29,481 nucleotides of DNA. Source: Planctomycetota bacterium. Lineage in GTDB: Bacteria > Planctomycetota > UBA1135 > UBA2386. Shown piece after piece: positions 19,229 through 29,481 of this stretch. The DNA is taken from contig JAEUHU010000006.1 of the NCBI GenBank assembly GCA_016793305.1, positions 1 through 29,481 of the forward strand, read 5' to 3'. Position 1 is the stretch's first letter. Every line of letters begins with the position of its first letter. Made by a program: the position numbers and the translations under genes. The notes beneath the pieces are model-generated. The model made no database searches. It saw only the letters and a list, made by a program, of their open reading frames with translations, and had not been told where the DNA came from.

Positions 19229-20053
19229 TCAGCGCAGGCCCGGCAAGGTGCACGGGCGGCCCCAGATGTCCGAGTAGTGGCGGGCCCCTTCGGCGTAGTA
19301 GTGGATCACGAGGCTGTTGCGCGTGGCGCCGGCGCGCTCGATCAGGTTGGCGCCGTGGACCAGCGCCTGGTGCCAGAACAGCACGTCGCCGCGCTGCAGC
19401 AGCTGCGGTTCGCCACGGGCGCCGTGTCGCTCGGCCAGGGTGCGCACGGACGCGTAGTAGTTCGTGTCGAACAGCTGCGAGCGCTCCTGCTGCGAGGCGT
19501 TCGCCGCGACGCCGATGCTCGCAGCGCTCACGTACTCCCAGCGGTGCGAGCCGGGCCAGACCAGCAGGGGCCCGGCATCCGCGTGCACGTCTTCGAGCGC
19601 GACCCAGGCCGCGAGCATGCCGCCGCGTGGTTCGGACGACATCAGGATCTCGTCCGAGTGCGCGGCCTGCTGCGAACTCTCCGGCAGGCTCAGGCTCTGG
19701 TAGGGCAGGGCCCGTGCCCCGAGCAGCAGGTCGCCCCAGGCGAGCAGTGGTGCATGGACCATGATCGCGCGCAGGCACGCGAGATCGCGGTAGCGGTCGG
19801 TGACCTGGCTCGCCAGATCGGTGCGGGGGCGCCCACGATTGGCGGTCAGGATGTCCATGGTCGCCTGCGCTGCCGGCGTGACCATCGCGTCCGGGACCAG
19901 GTCCTTCACCACCAGGTAGCCGCGGTCGGTGAAGAACCGGCAGGCCTCGGCCTGTTCGCGGGTGAGCTGTCCCCTGCGCTCGAGTTCCTGGATGCGATCG
20001 TGGGCCCGAGGTTGGTCGAGCCAGCCGATTCCGGCAGCGATGGTCGAGTTCAT
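19229..20053 (-). CDS. Phytanoyl-CoA dioxygenase (PhyH) family protein
   Basis: A 274-aa Fe(II)/2-oxoglutarate-dependent oxygenase-like protein. The iron facial triad fits H132 and D134 (in QAAHSDEI) and H233 (in ALVHGANL), with R245 in TRNSLVIHYY as the 2-oxoglutarate-binding arginine. GPLLVWPGSHRWEY (161-174) is the usual double-stranded beta-helix segment of the family. The length is normal for PhyH proteins, and no signal peptide is seen, so a cytoplasmic enzyme is likely. Members hydroxylate varied small molecules, including lipids, amino acids and secondary metabolites, so the substrate cannot be given. The start is the ATG at 20053. It is convergent with the kinase gene and divergent from the MmcQ/YjbR gene, and stands alone on its strand. 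Confidence 0.9.
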   Translation of the reverse strand: MNSTIAAGIGWLDQPRAHDRIQELERRGQLTREQAEACRFFTDRGYLVVKDLVPDAMVTPAAQATMDILTANRGRPRTDLASQVTDRYRDLACLRAIMVHAPLLAWGDLLLGARALPYQSLSLPESSQQAAHSDEILMSSEPRGGMLAAWVALEDVHADAGPLLVWPGSHRWEYVSAASIGVAANASQQERSQLFDTNYYASVRTLAERHGARGEPQLLQRGDVLFWHQALVHGANLIERAGATRNSLVIHYYAEGARHYSDIWGRPCTLPGLR

Positions 20054-20245
20054 GGGGAGCGGGTCGTGTGGTTTCGCCCAGGCGTGGCTTCCCTATCGGC
20101 CACGCGCGGGTCATGGTCCGCGGTCTTCGCGGTGGATCAAGCACCCCCACGCCGCGGCCCTGGGTCGTGCAGGGTGTGAGGATCGGAACGGGCCGTGGCA
20201 ACGCCGCGGCGCTGCTTCGGGGCGGGAGGATCGGCGGGCCCGTGC

Positions 20246-20251
20246 TACCGT
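20246..20251 (+). promoter_or_regulatory. Possible -10 box TACCGT, near-leaderless start
   Basis: TACCGT ends 6 nt before the GTG at 20258, so transcription would begin at or next to the start codon, giving a leaderless message. No clear -35 hexamer is seen. The rest of the 204-bp divergent gap (20054-20257) shows nothing else I can support. Confidence 0.22.
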
Positions 20252-20257
20252 GCCGGG

Positions 20258-20605
20258 GTGACGCCTACCGAGTTCCGTCAGCTCGCGACCGCCCTGCCCG
20301 AGGTGGTGGAGTCCGAACATCACGGGCACCCGGACTTCCGGGCGCACGGGCGCGTGTTCGCGTCGCTGCTGCCGGATGGCGCGCGGGCGATGGTCAAGGT
20401 GCCGCCGGCCGTGCAGCAGCGGTTGGTCGCCGCCCACGGGAACGTGTGCACCCCGGCGAACGGGGCCTGGGGACGGGCCGGCTGCACGGTGTTCGTGCTG
20501 GCGCTCGCGACGCGGCCGCTGGTCGGCGCGGCCCTGCAGGAGGGCTGGCAGTTCGCGGCCGCAGGGATCGCCGGCAAGAACACCAAGCGCCGCCGCCGGA
20601 CCTGA
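20258..20605 (+). CDS. MmcQ/YjbR family protein
   Basis: A 115-aa protein of the MmcQ/YjbR family, small proteins with a CyaY-like DNA-binding-type fold and no settled function. The family pattern is visible: FRQLATALPEVVESEHHGHPDFRAHGRVFA near the N-terminus is the usual LPGVEE-x-x-H-x-x-x-FRVxGKxFA segment; the middle carries GRAGCTVFVLALAT, and the end is basic (KNTKRRRRT). The usual length is about 110-120 aa, so the gene is complete. The start is GTG at 20258, just before the conserved region; upstream in-frame sequence lacks family features. It stands alone between divergent and same-strand neighbours. Confidence 0.82.
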   Translation: MTPTEFRQLATALPEVVESEHHGHPDFRAHGRVFASLLPDGARAMVKVPPAVQQRLVAAHGNVCTPANGAWGRAGCTVFVLALATRPLVGAALQEGWQFAAAGIAGKNTKRRRRT

Positions 20606-20664
20606 GCCGCGCGTGTGGATCCGCCCGTTCCGCCGCTGCGAGGCCGAGGACGGGCCATGCAGCC

Positions 20665-20694
20665 TGGACGCTGCCGGGTCGGACCACCTACCAT
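20665..20694 (+). promoter_or_regulatory. Candidate sigma-70-like promoter for the lipoprotein gene
   Basis: TGGACG (20665-20670), an 18-bp spacer and TACCAT (20689-20694) lie 25 nt before the ATG at 20720, in the 114-bp gap after the MmcQ/YjbR gene. Both boxes partly match the -35 and -10 consensus. It is one of the best promoter candidates in the window, though not strong. Confidence 0.33.
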
Positions 20695-20719
20695 CTGCGA
20701 CCGCTTCTCAGCAACGAAC

Positions 20720-21574
20720 ATGCACATCGCCTCCTCTCGTCGTCTCGGCCTCGCCCTCGTGGCGGGCGCCGCGTTCCTCCCCAGCTGCACGAGTACGGCG
20801 CCCAAGGCGGCTGCCGTCGAGTCGGCCTACCTGCCACCGCGGGTCGTCGCCCAGGACCCGGTCGAGGCGCCGATGAGCCAGGTGCACCCGCGCACGATGG
20901 CCACGCTCGGCTTCGCGATCGGCGAGCAGGACTTCGAGGTGAACACCGGCTCTGCCGTCGTCTCGGGCAGTGGCGATGCCTTCGGCTTCCGCTTGAAGGG
21001 GGAGCACTACCTGGAGTCCGACCTGGGCTTCCACGCCACGGTCAACTACACGAAGGCCGACGACGTGTTCAGCGGGGCTCGCTCGGGCATCACCAGCACC
21101 GGGATCTTCCTCGGCCTCGCCTACCGGGCGACGGTCGACGACGTGTTCCGCCTGCCGGTCCGCTTCGGCCCGTTCTTCCACGAGTCGGAACAGGAAGTGC
21201 CGAGCGGTGGTGACGGCGACATCGAGCGTTCGACGATCGGCGTGCGGCTGGCCGCCGAGCCCGAGTACATCGTGTTCCAGCAGAACGAGGGCGGCAAGAT
21301 CCGCGAGCTGTCGGTGTTCGCCGAGGTCGGCTGTGGGGCCGGCCCTTCGGACGTCAAGGACAACGTCGACAGCGAGGACGGCTACTCCTTCAACTTCAAC
21401 TGGGAGATCGGCGCGCGCTACCGCATGCCGTCGGGCCTGCTGGTCGGCCTGTCGTACATGGCGATGAAGAACCACTACGGTGCGACCGAGACCTACAACA
21501 ACCCGGCGATCGTGTTCAACGGCGTCGACGACGACTTCGGCGGCTTCGTGATCACCGCTGGCCTGCGCTTCTGA
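20720..21574 (+). CDS. Outer-membrane beta-barrel-like lipoprotein
   Basis: A 284-aa exported protein. The N-terminus MHIASSRRLGLALVAGAAF is a basic-hydrophobic signal, followed by a lipobox-like LPSC, so lipidation at C23 by the Lol/Lsp route is expected. The rest is rich in alternating polar/hydrophobic strands (for example FGFRLKGEHYLESDLGFHAT and IFLGLAYRATVDDVF), and the last residues, FVITAGLRF, end in phenylalanine, as outer-membrane barrels do. It resembles generic OmpA/porin-like barrels, but I cannot name a family. A lipobox together with a barrel is unusual; the lipobox may be fortuitous. The start is the ATG at 20720, which gives the signal peptide; an earlier in-frame start at 20615 would hide it. 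It is convergent with the long kinase gene, with 22 nt between stops. Confidence 0.75.
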   Translation: MHIASSRRLGLALVAGAAFLPSCTSTAPKAAAVESAYLPPRVVAQDPVEAPMSQVHPRTMATLGFAIGEQDFEVNTGSAVVSGSGDAFGFRLKGEHYLESDLGFHATVNYTKADDVFSGARSGITSTGIFLGLAYRATVDDVFRLPVRFGPFFHESEQEVPSGGDGDIERSTIGVRLAAEPEYIVFQQNEGGKIRELSVFAEVGCGAGPSDVKDNVDSEDGYSFNFNWEIGARYRMPSGLLVGLSYMAMKNHYGATETYNNPAIVFNGVDDDFGGFVITAGLRF

Positions 21575-21596
21575 CGCGGGCGGCCCGGGGTTCAGG

Positions 21597-25187
<3,591 letters not shown>

Positions 25188-25312
25188 CGCGCCAGGGTGC
25201 AATGTGCCGTCTGCCTGTCGTCGACGGAAGGCGCGAGCGCGGCTTCGCGGGTCGGAGGACCACGGGCTGGCCGTCGGGACGGGGCGAACGCCCGGCCGCG
25301 GTCGGGCTGCGC

Positions 25313-25318
25313 TATGTT
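25313..25318 (+). promoter_or_regulatory. Possible -10 box TATGTT before the sialidase-fold gene
   Basis: TATGTT lies 53 nt before the ATG at 25372, in the 184-bp gap shared with the kinase gene on the other strand. There is no convincing -35 hexamer at 16-18 bp. I see nothing else in this gap. Confidence 0.2.
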
Positions 25319-25371
25319 CGCGCGGCGCTCTGGAACCGGGCCTCGAGGTCCGCGTCCTGCTGCGACCGCCC

Positions 25372-26709
25372 ATGCGCCAAGCGATCCGCCCCGTCTCGTT
25401 CGTGCCCCTGGTCCTGGCCCTGGCCGGAACGCTCGTCGCCCAGGCGCCACAGAAGCGCGGCCAGCAGTTGATCGAGGTGACCCGCGCCGGCCCCGACGAG
25501 ATGGTCGGGTGCGCCGCCGCCCACCAGAACGGGGCGGCGCCGGCGCGGAACGGGGCCTTGTTCGTGCTCGTCTCGCGCGCGACCTTCGGCAAGAAGACCG
25601 GCGGCAACCCGGGACAGTTGCTCGACTGCGATCTCGAACTGTGGCGCAGCGACGACGGCGGTCTCACCTGGCGGCGAGCCGCCAGCGCGCCGACCAGTGG
25701 CGACGGTGCGGGCTCGGTGATCCCCGACGGCGACCTGCTCGCATGCCTCTGGTCGTCGCGCCAGGGCTCCCCGTTCTCGCACGTGTTCTTCCAGCGCTAC
25801 GACCCGGCGAACGACCGCTGGCTCGGCGAACCGGTGCAGCTGGCCGAGGCGGCCAGCAGCGACGACCAGTACCACGCCGGGGATCTGGTGCGCACGACCG
25901 ATGGTGCCTTGGTCGCGGTGATCGGCAACCACGCGATGGCGCGTGGGCCGGCTTGGACGTGTTCGTGGAGCACCGGCACGCGCTGGCTGAAGGCCGGTGC
26001 CGCGGCGACCGAGTGGTCGCCGGTGGTGCAGACGAACGTCAACAGCTATGGCTGCATGGCGAGTGCGCTGGCGCGCGGCTCGCTGGTCGACATCACCTAC
26101 CGCACCAACCCCGGCGACGCGATCCACGGATTGCGCACGGTCGACGGCGCCACGGGCGACTACGTCCAGCAGACCGACGAGAACGTCGGACCCGAACCGG
26201 GGCCCGGCCAGTACGTCGCCAACGTCGGCATCCTGTGCGGCGACGGCGTCGGGGGCCGTTCGCTGCTGCACCTGCTCGGCGACCGCGTGCCCGGCAACGG
26301 GCGGCTCGCCGTCACCTGGTCTCGGCCAGGGGAGCCGCTGCGCACCACGACGATCGCATCCGATCCGGACCTCACGTCCGGCAACGAGAACCCGCAGCAC
26401 TTCGTGCTGGCACGGGGCCCGGGCAACCAGGTCTTCGCGCTGTTCGCCAAGCAGAGCGAAGGGTTCGCCGACCTCTGGCAGTGCGTGCTGGAGGACGGTC
26501 AGCCCGTCGGCGAAGCGAAGGTGGTCGCGCGTGGCGAGAAGGGCGCGTTCGTCTCGTTGACCGGCATGCGTTGCAGCGAGGTGTGGTGCGGTCTGCGCGC
26601 CGTGACACTCGGACGCACCGAGCAGCACCCGGGCGGCATCGTGTCGGCGTTCGGCGCGTGGCCGGCGCGCAGCGTCTGGAACAAGCCGGCGGCGGCCGCC
26701 GCACGCTAG
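25372..26709 (+). CDS. Secreted sialidase/BNR-fold protein
   Basis: A 445-aa exported protein. The N-terminal 24 residues (basic start, LVLALAGTLVAQA) form a cleavable Sec signal peptide. One clear Asp box, RSDDGGLTW (92-100), and further blade-like repeats point to a beta-propeller of the sialidase/neuraminidase superfamily. Length fits a six-bladed propeller. The sialidase arginine triad is not obvious to me, so hydrolysis of sialic acid is not established; similar planctomycete proteins are often labelled exo-alpha-sialidase on fold alone. The start is the ATG at 25372, the first that yields the signal peptide. The last bases overlap, tail to tail, the stop of the small minus-strand membrane protein (26706-26894). 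Confidence 0.82.
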   Translation: MRQAIRPVSFVPLVLALAGTLVAQAPQKRGQQLIEVTRAGPDEMVGCAAAHQNGAAPARNGALFVLVSRATFGKKTGGNPGQLLDCDLELWRSDDGGLTWRRAASAPTSGDGAGSVIPDGDLLACLWSSRQGSPFSHVFFQRYDPANDRWLGEPVQLAEAASSDDQYHAGDLVRTTDGALVAVIGNHAMARGPAWTCSWSTGTRWLKAGAAATEWSPVVQTNVNSYGCMASALARGSLVDITYRTNPGDAIHGLRTVDGATGDYVQQTDENVGPEPGPGQYVANVGILCGDGVGGRSLLHLLGDRVPGNGRLAVTWSRPGEPLRTTTIASDPDLTSGNENPQHFVLARGPGNQVFALFAKQSEGFADLWQCVLEDGQPVGEAKVVARGEKGAFVSLTGMRCSEVWCGLRAVTLGRTEQHPGGIVSAFGAWPARSVWNKPAAAAAR

Positions 26710-26894
26710 GAAGGCTGCCCGGGTGGCCGCCGTGGCGGCACCGCGCAGCCGCTCGAGGTCTGCACCAGCTTCGCGGCGACCATGCCGAGCAGCAGGCCGA
26801 TCGCGGTCGCACCCTGGATCCGCAGGAAGTACTCGACTGCGAGGCCGCACACGAGGAACAGGACCGCGACCGCGATCCGCAGCGGGGAGTTCAG
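26706..26894 (-). CDS. Small two-helix membrane protein, CTG start inferred
   Basis: A 62-aa open frame missed by ATG/GTG/TTG-only searches. It begins at CTG (26894, minus strand) after an in-frame stop and ends in a TAG that overlaps the stop of the sialidase-fold gene. Codons are almost all GC-ending, as in real genes here. The protein has two hydrophobic stretches (about residues 5-24 and 28-46) divided by a short charged loop (EYFLRIQG), and a Cys/Pro/Arg tail. Two codons further upstream, ATG-CTC-TGA is in the same frame, so the true start may be an ATG interrupted by a TGA (sequence error or mutation). I do not recognise a family. Real coding is likely; the start is not settled. Confidence 0.5.
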   Translation of the reverse strand: MNSPLRIAVAVLFLVCGLAVEYFLRIQGATAIGLLLGMVAAKLVQTSSGCAVPPRRPPGQPS

Positions 26895-26931
26895 GGTTCA
26901 GAGCATGGCCGGCAAGGTAGGCCGCGACGCG

Positions 26932-26961
26932 TTCGTGCCAAGGCGGCGGACGGCGTAGCAT
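26932..26961 (+). promoter_or_regulatory. Candidate promoter for the small membrane-protein gene
   Basis: TTCGTG (26932-26937), an 18-bp spacer and TAGCAT (26956-26961) lie just before the ATG at 26973, with only 11 nt between the -10 box and the start. The transcript would have almost no leader, fitting the lack of a Shine-Dalgarno sequence. Confidence 0.28.
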
Positions 26962-26972
26962 GCATCGGCTCG

Positions 26973-27230
26973 ATGACCCTTCCTGCTGCTGGTGATCCTC
27001 CTGCCTCGCCGCCACCGCGGCGACCGAACCGGCACAAGATGGTGCTGCTGACCTGGGTCGGCATCTGGCCGGTGATCACGTTGGTGCTGCTGCTGGTGCT
27101 GCAGCCGCTGCTGCAGCTGTTCCCGTTGCCGGTGATCACGCTGATCGTCACGGCGCTGGTCGTGCCGCTGATGGGCTACGTGGTGATGCCGTTCCTCGTG
27201 CGCACCTTCCACGACTGGCTGCACCGCTGA
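26973..27230 (+). CDS. Small two-helix membrane protein resembling the membrane tail of ABM-type proteins
   Basis: An 85-aa protein with a short Pro-rich N-terminus and two membrane helices (about residues 24-46 and 51-73). The stretch from LLTWVGIWPVITLVL to PLMGYVVMPFLVRTFHDWL looks like the C-terminal membrane tail found on some antibiotic-biosynthesis-monooxygenase-domain proteins (pattern LTWLG-x-YP, LPLP, and VPLxxxxVMPxLTR), but here without the soluble ABM domain. This is from memory of the family and is not proven. The start is the ATG at 26973, 11 nt after a -10-like box. It ends 4 nt before the stop of the convergent lipoprotein gene. It is divergent from the 62-aa membrane protein. 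The function is unknown. Confidence 0.75.
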   Translation: MTLPAAGDPPASPPPRRPNRHKMVLLTWVGIWPVITLVLLLVLQPLLQLFPLPVITLIVTALVVPLMGYVVMPFLVRTFHDWLHR

Positions 27231-27234
27231 TCGT

Positions 27235-28992
27235 TCACGGCAGGGCCACGACGGTCGGTGCGCCGGCTTCGACCTCGATCGTGCGTTCGTGCACGAGGCG
27301 GGGGCCCGCGTAGGCGCGCAGCAGCCAGCGGCCGGGCAGCACCGGATCGAGCCGGAACGTGCCGTCGGTGTCGCGCAGGTCGGTGCGACGCAGCGCATCG
27401 CGCACCTTGCCGAAGGCCGGCGGCGCGCCCGGCGGCGCTTCGAGGGCGATCCGGTCGATCGCCGGCTCGTTCGTGCGCAGCTGCAGCGAGCCGAACGCGC
27501 GGGCAGGTGCTTGCAGCTCGATCGTCGGCGGCGTGCCGTCGCCGGCGAGGTCGATCGACGTGCCGCCGAGGTCCACCGCGAGCCAGCGACGGCACTGGGC
27601 GTACCAGTCGGTGCCACGGTCGAGCACGACGAGTCGCCAACGGCCCGGGCCGAGGCCCTGCAGCGCCACGCTGCCGTCCGCCGTGACCTCGGCGGTGCGC
27701 GGCAAGCCTGGCTCGTCGCGCGTGGCGAGCACGGCGAGGGGCTGGCCGTCGCTCCCGACCACCTGGGCCCGCAGGGTCGTGCCGGCTGGGAGCGAGATGG
27801 CGAGGTGATGGCGGCCCGGCGTCGCGAGATCGAGCCACCGTTCGGTGGGCGCGTTCGTCTCGCTGTCGACGGTGAGCAACCAGCGACCGGGCGGCACCGG
27901 CGGCAGGGTGATGCCGGCCGCCGGACCGAAGTAGTGGGCGAGCGGGTCCTGGCGCGAGGCGGCGTCGGCACAGAGCGTCACCAGCACCTGGGTCTCGGGA
28001 GCCACCCCGTCGACCTGCCACTGCAACTCGGCACCGCGCGGCAGGGCCAGCCGGTGCGGCCGTTCCCGCGTGCGGTCGTCGAACGGTCCGAACACCGTGC
28101 CGACGTGGCCGTCGGCGACCACGGCCAAGGCCCAGCTGCTCTGGGTGCGCGGGCGCACGAAGCGGCCGTCGGTGTCGACCCGGTCGCCGGGCAGGCGCGC
28201 GAAGTCCGGCAGCGCCGCGCGGGTCGCCAGTGGCTCGGGGGCGGGCTCGATCAGGTGCACGTAGGCGTTCGGCAGCGGCGCGCCGTCGACCGCGTCGACC
28301 ACCTGGCCGGTGACCGTGGCCGCAGCGACGAGTTCGAGTTCGAGGTCCGCGTCGGCTCGTTCGAACCGCTGCGCCGCCGTGCGCACGTGCCCTTCGGCGA
28401 GCGCCTGCACCAGCACCGGCGGCGGCGGCGCGTCCGGCACGAAGAACCAGCCGTCGGCATCGCTGGTCGTTTCGCGCACGAGCGGCACCGTCGCTCCGGC
28501 GGTCTGCAGTTCGGGATGCACCCGAACGCGCGCGCCGGCGAGAGCGCGGCCGCCGCTGCGCACCACGCCGCGGTATGGGGTCGCCGGCAGCAGCACGAGG
28601 GCGCCGACGTCGATCGCGCGCCCGGCGTCGTCCGTGGCGTCGAGGTCGCCACGCTGGCCCGGTGCGAAGCCGTCGGCGAGCGCGCGCAGCGAACAGCGTC
28701 CCGGGGGGACGCCGCCGAGCACGAACGTGCCGTCGCCGCCGCAGCGCACTTCGGCGACGACGCGGTCGCCGTCGATGCGCTGCACGCGAGCCGAGGGCAC
28801 TGCGGTGCCGAGCGCATCGGTGACGCGGCCGGTGAACGCGCCTACCGGCGGCGCCAGCAGCTCGGGCGTGTTCGTGGCCACCGGCGCGAGGGGCTCCGGA
28901 GCAAGGCTCGGCCCTCCGGCGCACGCGACCCCGAGCAGCAGCGGCAGCAGCCGGTGGGCCGCGATCCCGTGGGCGCCGCCGCGCTCGCTCAC
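27235..28992 (-). CDS. Lipoprotein with carboxypeptidase-regulatory-like repeats
   Basis: A 585-aa exported protein. The start is GTG at 28992, in a GTGA overlap with the lamin-tail gene, followed by a basic-hydrophobic signal (HRLLPLLLGVACAGG) with a cysteine that could be lipidated. The body is a series of CarboxypepD_reg/Big-like domains, seen as repeated segments such as FTGRVTDALGTAVPSARVQR, YRGVVRSGGRALAGARVRVH and VTGQVVDAVDGAPLPNAYVH. These are beta-sandwich modules that bind or scaffold in the envelope. About six or seven repeats fit the length. No enzyme domain is seen. Coupling to the lamin-tail gene suggests a shared envelope role; the actual role is not known. Confidence 0.82.
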   Translation of the reverse strand: MSERGGAHGIAAHRLLPLLLGVACAGGPSLAPEPLAPVATNTPELLAPPVGAFTGRVTDALGTAVPSARVQRIDGDRVVAEVRCGGDGTFVLGGVPPGRCSLRALADGFAPGQRGDLDATDDAGRAIDVGALVLLPATPYRGVVRSGGRALAGARVRVHPELQTAGATVPLVRETTSDADGWFFVPDAPPPPVLVQALAEGHVRTAAQRFERADADLELELVAAATVTGQVVDAVDGAPLPNAYVHLIEPAPEPLATRAALPDFARLPGDRVDTDGRFVRPRTQSSWALAVVADGHVGTVFGPFDDRTRERPHRLALPRGAELQWQVDGVAPETQVLVTLCADAASRQDPLAHYFGPAAGITLPPVPPGRWLLTVDSETNAPTERWLDLATPGRHHLAISLPAGTTLRAQVVGSDGQPLAVLATRDEPGLPRTAEVTADGSVALQGLGPGRWRLVVLDRGTDWYAQCRRWLAVDLGGTSIDLAGDGTPPTIELQAPARAFGSLQLRTNEPAIDRIALEAPPGAPPAFGKVRDALRRTDLRDTDGTFRLDPVLPGRWLLRAYAGPRLVHERTIEVEAGAPTVVALP

Positions 28993-29481
28993 TGGAACGT
29001 CTGGCCGGTGTTGCGCAGGCCCGCCGACGCGGTCGCCGAGGCTTGCCACGTGAACGCACTGTAGTGGTTGCCGGTGCCGACGAGCTGCAGCGACAGGCCG
29101 ACCGCGGAGGTCGACGCTTCGCTCTGGCCGATCGCTTCGGCCGTGCGGCCCTTCGCCGCTCCACTGACGCACGCGAACGAGCCTTCGTAGGCGAGCAGGT
29201 GCATCACGACCCCGGTGCTGGTGACGAGGCACAGGCCGTCGGGGCCGTTCTGCAGGCCGGCGAACGGGAAGCTCAGCGTGCCGTAGCCGTTCTGCTGGTT
29301 CGGGATCGTGCCGCTGAGCCGCAGCCGCGCGTAGGGCGCACCGTTGGCGCCGTCGTAGGCGACCAGCATCCAGTCGTCGACCTTCTCACCGGCCGGGCCG
29401 GCGATCTCGACCAGCTCGTTCACGTCGGTGCCGTTGTTGTCGTAGTGGAACTCGTTGATCCAGATCTCCGGCAGCCGCACG
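28989..29481 (-). CDS. Lamin-tail domain protein, C-terminal part (partial at the window edge)
   Basis: At least 163 residues, read from the right edge of the window to the stop at 28989. WINEFHYDNNGTDVNELVEIAGPAG is the classic start of a lamin-tail (LTD) Ig-like domain, followed by WMLVAYDGANGAPYARLRLS and, later, the closing strands ending TWQASATASAGLRNTGQTFQ. LTD domains occur in secreted bacterial proteins, often beside nucleases or other envelope modules. A GTG at 29480 could be a start, but a signal peptide is expected further upstream, outside the window, so the gene is treated as truncated by the window edge, not broken. It overlaps the lipoprotein gene by 4 nt, implying one operon on the minus strand. 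Confidence 0.88.
   Translation of the reverse strand, partial: VRLPEIWINEFHYDNNGTDVNELVEIAGPAGEKVDDWMLVAYDGANGAPYARLRLSGTIPNQQNGYGTLSFPFAGLQNGPDGLCLVTSTGVVMHLLAYEGSFACVSGAAKGRTAEAIGQSEASTSAVGLSLQLVGTGNHYSAFTWQASATASAGLRNTGQTFQ

Overview
The window is about 29.5 kb of very GC-rich bacterial DNA, with nearly every third codon position G or C. It is gene-dense, with genes on both strands. The mix suggests a Planctomycetota bacterium or a close relative. It holds two eukaryote-like Ser/Thr kinases with long C-terminal extensions, one of them ending in a formylglycine-enzyme-like fold. It also holds two divergent ECF-type sigma factors (one with the TTRWSLV start seen in planctomycete ECFs), a VIT-VWA protein, a lamin-tail protein and a carboxypeptidase-regulatory-repeat lipoprotein. 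This assignment is inference from gene content; there is no rRNA or other marker in the window. I see no tRNA, rRNA, insertion sequence, CRISPR array or phage gene. No stretch longer than about 200 bp lacks a gene.

Layout. 72-2398: an M20 metallopeptidase overlapping a two-helix membrane protein by 4 nt. 2598-5787: a three-gene unit joined by 4-nt ATGA overlaps (VIT-VWA protein, ECF-like sigma factor, 75-aa protein), followed by two tandem hairpins. 5859-7140: a YaeQ family protein and a HugZ-like FMN/heme protein. 7145-10729 (minus): a large orphan hybrid histidine kinase with several PAS domains, a GAF domain and a receiver. 10858-16486: a small SET-domain methyltransferase and, 13 nt downstream, a 1705-aa membrane synthetase. 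16512-19203: an ECF sigma factor and a membrane Ser/Thr kinase. 19229-20053 (minus): a PhyH-type dioxygenase. 20258-21574: an MmcQ/YjbR protein and an outer-membrane beta-barrel-like lipoprotein. 21597-25187 (minus): the kinase with a SUMF1-like end. 25372-26709: a secreted sialidase-fold protein. 26706-27230: two small divergent membrane proteins. 27235-29481 (minus): a repeat lipoprotein overlapping a lamin-tail protein that runs off the window.

The most striking locus is 10858-19203. The large protein has the layout of the Pls/PosA family (the family of epsilon-poly-L-lysine synthetase): adenylation domain, carrier domain, then three soluble left-handed-beta-helix-like domains separated by membrane segments. 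Here it also carries about 350 extra residues resembling a DUF418/DUF1624-type membrane acyltransferase. A SET protein lies directly upstream, and an ECF sigma/kinase pair lies directly downstream on the same strand. My inference is a locus making and possibly modifying a short isopeptide polymer or aminoacyl conjugate at the membrane, perhaps under its own signalling pair. The product, the substrate and the functional link between these genes are not shown by the sequence.

Genes are packed tightly: four convergent pairs are separated by 4-25 nt and a fifth has overlapping stop codons. Clear Shine-Dalgarno sequences are rare; the only strong one is AGGAGG before the HugZ-like gene.
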